From Tetrahymena elliotti 4EA (lineage: Eukaryota > Ciliophora > Oligohymenophorea > Hymenostomatida > Tetrahymenidae), in assembly GCA_000231825.2 (NCBI GenBank), contig JH720294.1:1539598-1603597 (forward strand): 64,000 nucleotides of DNA, given 5' to 3'. Every line of letters starts with the position of its first letter. Position 1 is the first letter of the stretch. Of this stretch, positions 37,147 through 50,100 are shown piece by piece. Under the pieces are notes generated by a model, which saw only the letters and a program-made list of their open reading frames with translations, was not told where the DNA came from and did not search any database. A program made the translations under genes and the position numbers.

Positions 37147-38679
37147 AAAAATCACAAATTTATTTTAGATTGATCAATTTTGTTTGTCAAATTAACACTT
37201 TTGATCCAAAAATTATCAATCAATAAATGTTAAGTGAAAGAATCGAAAATAGACCCAGTATTTATTAAATACAAAAGTAATGATATTAATTTTAAATTAC
37301 CATTACTAATCAAATTATAATTTTTAAATTCACTTCTATCTGATTTAATCAGTCCAAATCAGATAAGACTATTTCTTAATTTTCACATTCCATCGCTCAA
37401 TTAAATAGCACAAACATATAAGCAAACGAGCAAGCACAAAAACAAAAAATAAATAAACCTTTTAAATACTGTAAAAAAATATATTAATATAAATTAAAAA
37501 ATTTCTTATTGCCTTATTTCCTCTTTGTTATTAGATATTGTTTACATCTTTTAAGCAAATTTAAATATCTTTTGATATTTTTTGCTTTTTTGAGAGATTA
37601 CATTTTGTTCTATTACTAAAAATTAATTGACCATTTCAAACATTTTAGAATCTAAATTTAAAGTATTGAATATTCTTTCGATTTCCATTTCTTTTATTGT
37701 ATTTTAATCTATTTTTAGAATAAATATATTCATCCTTTTACCTTACTTTAGTAATTTTTTAAATTAAATTATTGTATTAATATCTATTGTAACATCTTTA
37801 AATATTTTATTATTTTATTTATTTTTTAGTTTTATTAACACATGAATAGAGAAGATCTCATAATTCAGGCAATAATAATAGCTTGTTTTTTGTAAAATTT
37901 ATTTTACATCATTAATTTAGTTTTATTCATTTTGAATTTTTCACTGATTTTCTATTGAAGTTACACCTTAATATACTGAATGAGAAATCCACATGTTTTA
38001 ATTCAAAATATAATTTATTTTATAACACGAAGTTCAGAAAATTAAAATATTGGTTCCGGGGAGGATTCAAATATTAAGTTTCAAGGTTATTTAACAAAAA
38101 TTTTGAGGTTTTAATAAATCTTTTCATTTTTTTACATCTTAATACTTACATATTTTTATTTTAGGTCTCTTAGTCACTGAAATTTATAAAATGCTAACTT
38201 ACTGTACTCATTTATGATGTTTGATACATATTTTTTTCTGTTGTTTAAACAATTTTTATTATGAAGGTAGTTTTTAAAAAATTTTACATTTCTTTTATTA
38301 CCTTCAAACAATAAAGAAAATTAAAGAAAAAATTAAATGTAAGCTAAATTATATTTGGTATTATTATAATCAGCAAGAAATATTGAATACAAATTTTAAG
38401 AAGATTTTGTTAGACTTTCAAACAAACATTTTTAATATAGTAACAAACATAAAGTAAAATATAAGTAAATTTTTAATTTATGATGAAATAATCTCTATTA
38501 ATTATAGGTCATTTTATTCTTTTTTTTATCTTTTGATAATTTTAAGAAAATTTGATTTATCACAGACATTTCTTCTATAGCTATTATTAAGTCGCTCTAC
38601 TGGGTAGTTAAATTGGACCATTACTACTTTATTTTTTTTGAATTTCTTAAAATTCTTACCCTAGTTTTTTTACAAAGCA
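37147..38679. other. Convergent intergenic region
   Basis: About 1.5 kb between the end of the 520-aa gene (plus) and the 3' end of the receptor-like relic (minus). It is AT-rich with long T and A runs, and no coding frame is supported. A small G+C-rich motif (TTCCGGGGAGGATTC, about 38052-38066) superficially resembles part of a tRNA T arm, but no cloverleaf can be built around it. Confidence 0.5.
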
Positions 38680-40200
38680 CACCAAAAGAAAAGAGCTAAT
38701 ATGTCATATGCAGCCTGAAAAAAGTTGAGTATAAAAAAAGAAAAGCATTGAAACCCATTAATAAACAAAGTTTATTGAAAATAAAAAATGTGATTATTGC
38801 TGCTAACGTTGCTATTTTCTCATTTCATATATTTTACAATATTATTCACAGATTAATTTATTACTGTTTAGTTCAATCATTAAAAAAGATCTTAATTTGA
38901 TTAATTTTTATCTGAGCTACAATTTTCTTTTAAATGATAATTTAATTTCTTTGCAAATAAAAACTAAATATACCAAGTTACAGAAACCATTAACAAGCAT
39001 ATATCAAAAGTATTATTTGTATTATAAATCTCAATTGCTGCAAACGCGCTTACGATTATCGATATTGAAGTAATGGAGAAGCTATAAGTATGATTCTTAA
39101 ATCCAGAAAAGGTGAATTATTTCATATTACATCAACCTTTAATTTTATTAAAGTAATAATAATCAAGAATATAGTAGTTACTACCAAGTAAGCAAATTGA
39201 ACACTACCAAAAACAGTTATCAGAAAATTAGTAATAAATATTGTTTGCATTTAATTAAGATTTTACACTATTTTTCATATCTGAAAAATTGTATCATTAA
39301 TTTTTAGGTTTACATTTTTTATAAAAAAGGGTTTTCAAGCTCAAACTGATTCAAAATATAATAAGAAAAATCTGATTTTAGTATGCTTAAATCCAACAAA
39401 TTGAAATTCAGATTAGAAGAAAAAATAAAGTTTCACATTTCTTGCTTCATTAAAATACAATTTCAATAAAAGATACATTACTCCTATAAAACTATGCAAG
39501 AGAATGCACTTAAAGCTAAATATGCTGTCTAAAATTTATCATCAATCTCAGTATTCAGAGTAATACTATTTAGCTTTGCTTCACGTTCCTCAGCTGTAAG
39601 GTTACCTAATTAAATAAAAAAGCTTAGAAAAAATTTAATTTTTGTTTATTTATTGTTACAGTTCATATGCTGAAACAAATTTTATATTTATCTGCTATTT
39701 TAAGATTGTAAAGGTCTCTCTCATTCAAATTTTTTGTTATTTTAGGTTAATCCATTTTTGTAAAAAAATCAAGTATTTTTAAAGAGGTCCATTACACTTA
39801 GGCAATGCAAATCACAATACTAGAATGATTTAGATTCTTTATTGAAATATTAACAGTTCTAACTCAACTCTCATTCATTTTTATAATTTAAAACTAAACC
39901 ATAAATGCAAGATGTACATTATTTAGAATTATTTATACAAGTCTTACCCAGAGAATAACATTGCAAATAATTGTAGCAAATATTTCCTAAGCTTAAAATC
40001 CAAATATCAGGTTTGCATTTTAAAAATGTATTATATATTTTTAGAAGAACCATAAAAGCAAGATACACATTAGTTTTTATTCTCATTTTAAATAGTATTA
40101 GTATACAAAATAATTGTTAAGAGCAGCTTTTTTCATCACCACTTTTTAGAACAATTTTAAAACTAAAAGTTATTACTTAAATAAAAATAATTTTAGTTTG
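38680..40200 (-). pseudogene. Decayed copy of the 3' half of receptor-like gene A
   Basis: Minus-strand sequence aligns by eye along its length with 41090-42720 of gene A, in the same order and orientation. It starts in the last cysteine repeats (QCTSCIYGLVLN beside QCTSCLNGLILN in gene A), then reads LTAEEREAKLNSI (gene A: EEECQTKLNSIAV) and ILMKQEM with NLLDLS. The membrane segments follow as far as about 38680. The copy carries in-frame TGA codons, two of them within 20 codons around 39440-39480 where gene A has sense codons, and has lost about 170 bp of the cysteine repeats. It has no 5' half. This is a head-to-tail partial duplication that has lost function. Its exact ends are approximate. 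Confidence 0.75.
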
Positions 40201-40667
40201 ATATCATTTCATAATTTTTATTTAATTTTAATTTTGGAATTTAATGTATGGGTAAAATTAATTTAAAACAATATTAAAGCTAGTGTAGTTTAAGAAATAA
40301 ATAAATTCTTTTTAATCTCATCGTTTTTTTTGTTTTGTGTGTTATTTTCATAAACAAGTATTTAGTAAATAATTCTTCAAAAAATCTTATAAAATAAATT
40401 CAACTAAATTATTTTAAATTTAAATTTAATTATTGAAACAGAGATGAAGTTTTTTGAAGTATTTTTGTGAATAAATAGCAAAAATTTGTAATATAAAAGA
40501 TACAAAGAGTTTTTCATAAATTAATACAAAATGTTAATTTAAATAGATTTTGTTATGATTTTGTATTTTTAATTAATTTGATATTTTGAATTAATAGTAG
40601 AAGAGGAAGTTCTTCTTCATCTAAGGTAAAATTTTGGGGTAAAAGGAAAATTTATTAGAAACAGTTG
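40201..40667. other. Spacer between the relic and gene A
   Basis: About 470 bp of AT-rich sequence between the upstream end of the relic and the stop codon of gene A. It should contain the gene A 3' untranslated region. A plus-strand run of Ser/Arg codons near 40597-40626 looks protein-like but has no continuation. Confidence 0.5.
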
Positions 40668-43600
40668 TCAGAACATGAAATTTTCTTATTTTTTTTTCAA
40701 ATTAATCTTTCTGTAGCTTGATAAAAAATTATTTTCGGTATAGGAACTGCTTTAGAAATTAATAAGTAATTGTGAAGGGTTATCTACTTTAAATTACACC
40801 ATAACTATTTCATCTTTTGTGTATTTCTTATAGTTCTTATTTAAATTTTTTGATAGAGCACATTAGAAGAACTTATAAGCATAATTTAAAATTATTATCA
40901 TCATTTAAATACCATCGAAACAGATTATAACTATAAAGTAAACTGTTTATTATTAAATATGTATTAAAAAATAAATAATTAAAAATTAAATAAGTACCTT
41001 AATAAAGAAGTGGTGTTAAGTCTTTTTTTTGCTCATCTTTGCTAAACAATTAAAATAAACAAAGTAAGATTGATTAGATAAAATTCATAGAAATAAATAT
41101 CATATATGCTATATTAATCAATTTATTTCTAAAAAGTGAATAGACAGCAGAATTAATAAAAAATAAAAGTAGTGTAATAGCACAAGCAAACTAAAGCTAT
41201 TTAAACTAAGAGAAAATTGTTATTGATGCTGCTGTTATTATTTTTCTTATTTCAAATATTATCCAATAATATCTGCTTATAAAATTTTTAGTGTTTAGTC
41301 CTCTTAGCAAATAAGTGCTAAAATTTGATTTAGCTTAATCTGAGCTCATAGAATTATTTGCATGGTTATTTAATTTCTTAACAAATAGAAATTAAAAAAA
41401 TAAATACCAAATTAATGAAATGGCTAAAAGAGAAATATCTATTGTTCCATTAATATTATATTTCTTTGCCACTGCTACTATACTTATAGTTAGCATATTT
41501 GAAGTTATTGTTGATGAAAAAAATATTATTCTTAAATCTAAGAATTATAAATGATCCTTTATGAAACTAACTCTTGACTTGAGCAAAGTAATAATAATAA
41601 TCAAGAACAAAGTTGATGTTAAGCAAATAGTAATTATAAAAAAATAGTTATCAGAAAATGTGTATTAAATACTATTCACATTGAATTAAGACTCTACACT
41701 GTTTTTTAAGTCTAAGAAAATAAAATACTCATTTGTCTTATTTACTTACTTTTGAGAGAATGGGTTTTGAATCTAAAATTAATTAAATATGTTAAATAAA
41801 AAATCTGATTTGAGGAAGCTTAGATCCAATAAATTATATTTGAGATTCTCAGAAAATACAAAATTTCCCATTTCTTGCTTCATTAAAATAAAGCTATAGT
41901 AAATAACCCACTCTTCTTGTAAAAATAAGGATGAAAATATATTCAAAACTAAAGATGTTAACTAAAATTTATCATAAATTTCTATCTTAACGGCTATGCT
42001 ATTTAGTTTTGTTTAACATTCTTCTTCTGTTTATTTGCCTGTATTTATTTTAATATATTTAAAATACTAAAATATTTTTGTTAATTTATTAATTTATAAT
42101 CCATGTGGAGATACAAATTTTGTAATTGATTGCTACTTTAAGCTTATGAAGGTGTTTCACATTCATTAGTTTTACTGTTAAAAATAAACTCATCATAGCA
42201 AGAAAGGCAATTATTTTTATGTGGTCCATTACAATTAGCACAATATGGATCACATTCTTAGCATTATTTTGGTTCAGTATCATAGTATTAGCTACTCAAA
42301 CATAATTAACATTCAAATTTTACATTTAAAATTAAACCATTCAAGCAAGAAGTGCATTACTTAGAGCTTTTAGAGCAAAATTTACATGGAGCAGAACAAG
42401 GCAAGCAAACATAAGCATCTGAATTAAGACTAGAATCAGCATAGTATCCAAAATTACAGTTTTATTAACAGATACCATCTTAAATATAGCATATATTACC
42501 TTGGCTAACAATTTTTTTACCAGGTTAGCAAGATAAGACACATTACATATTTTTAGAAGAGTTATAAAAACAAGGCATACATTTGTCCTTAATTTCATCA
42601 TAAATTGTATTAAAGCCACAAACTAGTTATTATAAACAAGCTGATTCATTACTACATTTTAGGCACTTTTTTGGGCAATTTTAACACTAATAATTTTTAC
42701 TTTTAAAAAATTAGATAAAAATATTTGACTTTGTTAAATCACTAAAAAAATGATAATATTCCAATTTTTTCTAAAAAAGTAAATTTAAATAATTGGATTT
42801 CAATCTGATTGAATAAATAATATTCAACCAACAATAGAAAAATCAAGAAATATTTATATTCTTTAATAGAGATTACTCAATAAATTAACCTTAATCAACT
42901 AAGCAATTCATGCATGAGTTTAACTTAGTAAATATTTTGTTGTATGTACATGTTTTACAGTTGAAAGCACCTTATTCAGTGCAAGTTTCGCATGATTTAT
43001 CACAAGGTTGGCAAATAAAATTAATCATCAGGATAATAACCTGAATTACAGGATTTTTAGCATTAATAGAACATTCCATTAAATTAATAGTAGCATTGTC
43101 TACAGTTCATACTTAATGAGTCAAAATATTAATTAAATTTGCATGCTAAAACACACTGACTTTAGCCTTACAAATCTTTAATACAAGTTTGGCATTATTT
43201 ATTAGAAGAATTATAGACTTAATTAATGTCACAGACCAATTTTTTTATACATGTTTTTTCATCTAAGCATTTCAAACATTATTCTTAACACTCTATACAT
43301 TAGTTATTCCTTATTAAAAAACAAATCTTATTTAATTTTTCTAAAAATTTATTTTTTTATTTACCTTATAAAATATCCATTATCTACTTAACATACTCCA
43401 CAAAGAGAAAACTAATCAAGATTTAATCCTGAATAACACTGTGTACAATCTGAATCAAGAGGACCTTTGCATTTTTAGCAAAATGCAGAACTACACTAAG
43501 AGCAAAGAGAAGTATTCTTTTCTTCATAGAAATTATCTGGGCACTCCGAAACACAAACTCCTTTTAAATAAGAGCACTTGGAGCAGGTTAAGTTTAAAGA

Positions 43601-45460
43601 GTCAAAATATTAATTTGATGAACATTTATATACGCAATCTATATTATCTAAATTTTTTAAACATTGAATACAAATACCCTAATTTAAGTCTATTATCTAT
43701 CCTTTTTTCTTTTATTTACAAAATATTATTTAGTTTAGATTTTTATTTAAATTTAAGTTTTACTATGAAGGATTAGCAGGATTTGGAGTTAAAGAGGAAT
43801 TATAACTGCATGTACAAAATTTACCAGACGAATCCACTAAAAAAGTGGATTAGCATTTAGAAATACATTAAGAATCGTAGTCTAATAGGTATGAATATGA
43901 ACAGGTTTTGCATAAATTCTAGTTTGAAATTTAGCAAACATTGCAAAAATTGACTGAGCAAGCAGGAAAATACAATCCATATAAGTCAAAATAGTTTGCT
44001 AAATAGAAAAGATCATTTGATTTAGAGAAGACAGTAAAGACTTGATTCTATTTTGAAAATATTTTATTATTTCGAAATATAAGCAATATGTAAAATATTT
44101 ACATAAGAAGGAACCTATAAATATCCTTCAGTGTTATATTGATGATTATAATATTAATTGCTTATGACTGGTTGGTTCTATTACTAAACCCATATTGCAC
44201 CATTAACTTCATCTAATATATAATAAGTGCTTCCAATAACTATGTTATTCTAGATAAATTGGATAATTGAGTTAGAGTGCTAAATTAAAATAATAATAAA
44301 TTACTTTAAATTAGACAATATAAAAAGAAGATATATATTGTAGATTATTGCCTTGCAATTTAACACTGCTTAAATTCATAATATTCCAAGCACTCCATGC
44401 TACACAATTAGCAGAGTAGGTAAGAATAACTTTAAGCTTTTACATTTTATTTAATTAAAATATTTCAGAAAATAAAAGTAATATTCTTACTCCACTGGAA
44501 AAATAAATAGGTCTAGAAAAAGCAGGGTTTTTTATATCGAATTACACATCTTTTCTGAAGCTTATTGAAGCTTGATAAGTGCTATTGTTCAAGCTTAGAA
44601 TAAAAAGTTCTGAGTCACATTAAAACAAATTAGCTTATTATTTAAAATTATTTTAAAAAAGAAATATTGAAAAATAAGAAAGAAATTACATCAATATAAA
44701 GTAAATATTAGCAATTTGTAGGAGAATACCATGGTATTTCATAAGTATTGTCTTTCCATAGTAAGTAATATTTTGAATCATTAGAGTCTTAGTACCAGAA
44801 AACATTAGTTCTCTTATATGTTCTAATTGTTTATGTTACAATTTTTTTAGATATTATTTGAGCAGCTGAAGTGGCGGTATGTAGTTCATCACGGAAAATT
44901 AATGATGTTTGGCAATAGGCTTTGTATTTTTAAGGTTTTTTAAAAAGTTTTATTGAATTACTTAATTAATTAAGTAGAAATCCAAAAAAAAACTAATATT
45001 TTTTTACATATTTAATTAGGACAAAAGAATAACAATATGTATCTAGTTAAGTAAAGTTAGTGACTGCTGTTATAAAATATGAGGCATTGAATTGCAGTTG
45101 AACATAGGAATATTTTTCGAAAAATAGAGTGATTATTTAGACTAATTAATATATTTTAAGTAATAAGTTTTATTCTAATCCTTCTTTATTATCTATAAAA
45201 CAATAATATTACATCAATCACATAAACATGGTAAATGACCCTGAATTTTTCATCTAAGCAAGAGTTTAAGTAGAAATAGGATTACCAAGTTGATCAAATA
45301 TGCTATAGTACCAGCTATCAGTTGAATTTTGGAATAATATCGCATTATGTTCCTGCTTAAAATTATAAATTATACCAAATGCTAGTAAATAATGCAAAAA
45401 TGAAATCCGAAATATCTTAATGAAATATTTTAAATAAAATATGAAATGCAATAAATGCAT
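40668..45460 (-). CDS. Receptor-like gene A: cysteine-rich, multi-pass membrane protein
   Basis: First complete member of the tandem family. ATG 45460 opens a hydrophobic leader (ISFLHYLLAFGIIYNF), followed by an N-terminal domain beginning QEHNAILFQNSTDSWYYSIF and continuing in later exons (TSAAQIISKKIVTQTI; FWYQDSNDSKYYLLW). Furin/growth-factor-receptor-like cysteine repeats follow between about 44,000 and 42,100, for example CNVCQISNQNLCKTC and CDPYCANCNGPHKNNCLSC. A linker with EEECQTKLNSIAV leads to about eight membrane segments (TICLTSTLFLIIIITLL, TSNMLTISIVAVA, ISLIWYLFFQFLFV, ITLLLFFINSAVY and others; last VYFIVIICFDGIQMMIIIL). After it a polar tail ends at TGA 40668. Many small introns; not every boundary was fixed. 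Proteins of this layout are an abundant uncharacterised class in Tetrahymena; function unknown, surface reception or adhesion is inference. Unlike B and C, the N-terminal domain lacks the LDGC motif and the tail lacks IKWxLNP. Confidence 0.75.
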
Positions 45461-47185
45461 AAATCTACCTTGATCTATAAGTAGTCATTAATTTAAGTTC
45501 TTAAAGGTGTTTGTGAATTGCAGTATATGAAAAAATAATAATAAGCTAAAGTCTTAGCTTTAGGTTTTGTTATTAATTTTAATTGACTCTATTAAAGCTA
45601 AACATTTAGTTTATTTTGATTGCTCCTACTATTATTTAATAATTAATTAATTAGTTTGTTAGTAAATTTGTAATTTAGTAATATTTACTTTATTGATCTG
45701 TTATTAGGCAGGTATCAAAGTGTGGATAAATTTTATATTACAAATTCCAGTTTACTATTCTCTTAATGGTGATTAATAGTCAGTGTATTTAATTTACACA
45801 AAAAATAAATTAATTGTAAGTAATAAATTTTCTTCTATTTTTCTATTTTCATAAACTAATTTTGAAATTTTCTTTTTTTTTGTTTCACTTCAAAGTTTTT
45901 TGCCTTCCTATTTTAATTTAGATTACATTTCGTTTCATTTAGTTATTATCAATTTATATTTGTAGTGCAACGAGAAATTTATATTAAACTATTATTCTAG
46001 TAATAATAATAAAGCATTAATCCCACCAAAATTTATTTATTTATTCATAAAATTCTAATAAATTAAAAATGGCATTTAATAATTTGAAATTAATTTTTTA
46101 ATAATTCTAATATTAAATAAAATTCATTTATATTTTATTAGTATTCAAAAAATAAGTTAGTTTTTAAATTATTTTGTTTCATTTAGTTTTAAAAAAATAT
46201 ATTAGTTTTTTAATGAGTTATTACATCTACTAAAAGTAATAAAATGGAACCATACAACAAATTTATTTGTTCAGATTATTAAAAAGCTTTAAAATAATTT
46301 AAATTTCTATTTTTTTAAGCAATTTAAAAAGCATTTTTTGGTTTTTTTTAGATTAAATTTGTTACTCAAACATGCAAAATTATTCTGATTTAAATTTGTA
46401 TATGCTCACCCTTTTTTTTTCATTTGATTCATATTTTAGTGGACTAGACTTTGCTGTTAAGGAATATTTTTAAAAATCATTAATTAGACTTAGAAAATAA
46501 ATTAGTTATTATTTGATGATTTAACAATTATTCAATTTTTATCACAAAAATAATATCTTATAAAAATTAGATTTTTTTTTAGTTTCAAATTAAATTTTTT
46601 CACAAAAAATATTTTAATTCAAAATAAACTAAAATTTTAATTTTTAGTAAAACTAAAAAAGTTTTAGATAGTTAGCTATTGAATGAATACAAAATAATTT
46701 ATTTTTTACCATTTTTAATATTTTATAATTACTATTCTATTGAATGAAGATCGAAATACTAATTGAATCAGAAGGGTGGTTTTAATTTCTATTATATCTT
46801 ACAGTTTCTTATTATTAAAATTTATTTTAAGAGAGAAATTTTTAATAAAGCAAACATTTTTAATATAAGAAAAAAAAAAAAAAATCAAAAATAATTTTTA
46901 ATATTTTATTTTTTATTATTAAGTTATTTTTCTTAAATTATTAATGATAAAGATCTATTGAGAAGGTTTGATTTAAAATTATTTGAAAGTTTATTTTATA
47001 GATAATGAATAATAGGGGGTATTTAACTATTATTGTAATTAATAGTTTTTTACTACTAGAATTGAATTCAAAATTAAATTTTTTTATAAATTAAAGATTT
47101 TCTAAAATATTATTAGAATTTGATACAAATAAAGATAGGTTTGTTTTCTTTTAATTTTTTTATTGAGTTTTATTTAGGATAACAA
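45461..47185. other. Spacer between receptor-like genes A and B
   Basis: About 1.7 kb, among the most AT-rich parts of the window, with many A and T homopolymers (for example the A run at about 46871-46883). It holds the promoter of A and the 3' end of B. I see no gene or decayed paralogue in it. Confidence 0.5.
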
Positions 47186-50100
47186 TCAGTCTGGAAGAAT
47201 GGAGTTTTGATTATTATAACTATTTGAGAGTTTATTTTATGTTGATATTTTTAACAATTTTTATTGATTAATTGGGTTTAATTTCCATTTTATTTCGTTG
47301 CTTCTTACTCCTTAGATAATATTAGTCAAAGATTAGTGGTTAGATTTTTTTTATATTGAAAGAAATTCAAGAGCTGATAAATTTGATCTTTATTCTTTTC
47401 TTTTTTTAATTTTGGATAAGATATAGCAAGATATAATAAATATACATGATATAAGCTGTGTAAAAGCGAGTAATAGCATTAAAACAATAAGAGCATAGCC
47501 AAAAATTTTAATTGAATCCTTATTATTTTGCTTGAAAGGTAAATACTAATTTAAAGGCTTGTCATTAAGAACGATTATATTAGAAATAACAAACACTATC
47601 AGTACATGAAATATTTGAATGATAATTATTAAATTATTGCATAATTGGTTGATTATAGGTTTTTTAAAAATTAAATATACTAGTAAAGCTAAAGTTATAG
47701 AAAAATGTAGCCAAGGAGCTGATGTATATTTATCAGAAGGCAATATTGTTCCTTAAATGAAGATGATTATACATTTATTTAATTCAAAAATTATCCAAAA
47801 AGCTCTGGTAATAAAGGTTTATTTACTTATGTAATCAATCATTAATGAATATAAGTACGAATCTTAATTTTCCATAATTGGTTATATTCTAAACAATTTT
47901 TATGCCATATGGTAATTAAACGCCGAATAAATAAAAACAATAAAGAAGAACAGAATTCCATCTTTAGCACTGACAGTTGAATTCATTCCAATAGTCATAG
48001 AAATACTTATTAAAAGAAAATTAGATCCTATTCTTAAGAGTACAATTAAGTAATTCCAGTTAATGTACTTAAGAAGAAAAAGTCTCTTTTAGAATAACAT
48101 ATTTTTTCTGAAAAATACCAGAATACTCAGCAATGAAGCAATTACAAGTAAAATAATCTAATAAAAGCAATTTGCAAAAAAATCAGTTGAATAATTTTAA
48201 ACATTAATTAGAGTATCTAGTAAATTGAAGTTATATATTACTTGGGCATTCTCATTTAAAAAATTAGGTATTATATTCAAAATGTTATGCATATAAGTAA
48301 ATTTTAAGTGATATTAGTTTATCCAAAGAACATTTAAATGTCTTGAAAAAATGTAATTCCCAATAAGCTGCTAAGTTTAAAGATAAAACCAGAAGACAGA
48401 TCCATATAGAGGCTATAAGCATGTCATTAAAAGAGATAAAAACAGGGTTGAAAAAGTTAAGAATTAAAGTATTGTTGAAGTTTATTTTACGAATGGTTAA
48501 TTTTCAAAGCATTAATCTAACAAATCTTCATCAAAAACTTAAATATTACCACACACATCATCATTATCTAAAATAGCCTTACAATTTTTAATAGATTTAT
48601 CTAAAAAATAATTTTAGCTACATGATAAACACTCTTAGCCTTTATTTCCTTGACATTTATTACAGGGAGGAGTACATTTTTTACATGATAGATCTTCTTT
48701 TTCAAAGTAGAATCCTTCTTCACAGGAATAACAAGTATTTTTATGTAAAACAGATCCTTCTGAGCAAGAATTGCATTGATTATATTTCGATCCTTGGCAT
48801 GTCCTACAGTTTTCATGACATTTATGACAACTATTATCTTTTTGATTCATATAAAACCCAATAGGACATACCTCACATTAATTATTATCAATCATATCTT
48901 TAGAACATTTGATGCATTATTTGGTAGGTTTATCATAATAGTAATTTGAATCACAAGGAATACAAATGTTTTCAGAGCTTTATATTAATAATTTTTTGAA
49001 AAGGAATTAATTAAAAAATAAATTTACTTTAATTTAAATCCTTCAACACATTTTTAACAGTTTTTTTGAATTAAACATTACAAACAATTCATATCGCACT
49101 TCTTACATTCAGATTTATCTAAGTAAAAACCATCTATGCATTCATTACACTATCCTTCATTGCAATTTTTACAATTTTGTATACAGCTTATTTAGCATCT
49201 ATTGTAATTTTTTTGATAAAATTAAACTCACAAACAAAAATAATAAATAAATAATTTACTTTCCATTTTGAAGACTAAACCCGTTTTAACATACTTAACA
49301 TTAAGTTGATGATTCACATTTATCACAATTAGGATCACATTAAATGCAATTTTTTTATGGATCTCGAATATATCCAGATTGTGTAGAGCAATCAACACAT
49401 TTATTTTCTTTGATTAAAAATCCCTTATCGCATTAGGTGCATTTTTGAAGATTATTACATTCTAAACAATTGGTTTCACATTTTTAGCATTTTAAATTAT
49501 CATCTAAAAAGAATCTTTTTGTACATTAATTGCATTTTTTTTAATCACATTTGTCACAATTTTAACTGCATTGTGCTTGGCATCTTGTTTAATTATGAAA
49601 TACATTAATATTTTAAATAGATTAAATTAATAATTTACTTTCCACTTTTTAAATCAAATCCATTAAGGCACAGACTACATTCTATTGGTGATGAACATTT
49701 ATCACAATTAGAATCACATTATTGGCATTAATTATTTGAATCTTTAAAGTATCCTTACAATGATGAGCAATCAACACATTTATTTTCTTTTAATAAAAAT
49801 CCTTGATTGCATTTACTACATGTTATTGCATCTGAACATATTTAGCAATTACTATCACATTGTTTGCATTCATTAGTCCTATATAAAAAGAAGCCATCTT
49901 TGCATTAACTACAATCTCCATTTTTACATTATTAGCAATTTTAAATACAATCTTATAGGCATCTATTTTATTTTTTAAATTAAAAACCTAAAATAAATTA
50001 AATTTAATTTACTTTCCATCCTATAAATTAAATCCTTCTTTGCAAACATCACATTAAGTTGAGGATTTACACTAATTACAATTTGGGTCACATTAAACAC

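Noticed and set aside
38052..38066. tRNA T-arm-like motif
   Set aside because: No complementary acceptor, D-arm or anticodon stem can be drawn from the flanking AT-rich sequence.
40597..40626. Short plus-strand Ser/Arg-rich peptide as an SR-protein exon
   Set aside because: There are only about ten codons, with no upstream or downstream coding continuation. It lies just past the 3' end of gene A.
42089..42619. Standard-code minus-strand frames of 64 and 92 aa in gene A
   Set aside because: They are frame-shifted shadows of the cysteine repeats. The ciliate-code frame gives regular CxxC patterns through TAA/TAG codons.
48622..48864. 80-aa plus-strand frame opposite gene B
   Set aside because: It is antisense to furin-like cysteine repeats, which read perfectly on the minus strand, and has no features of its own.
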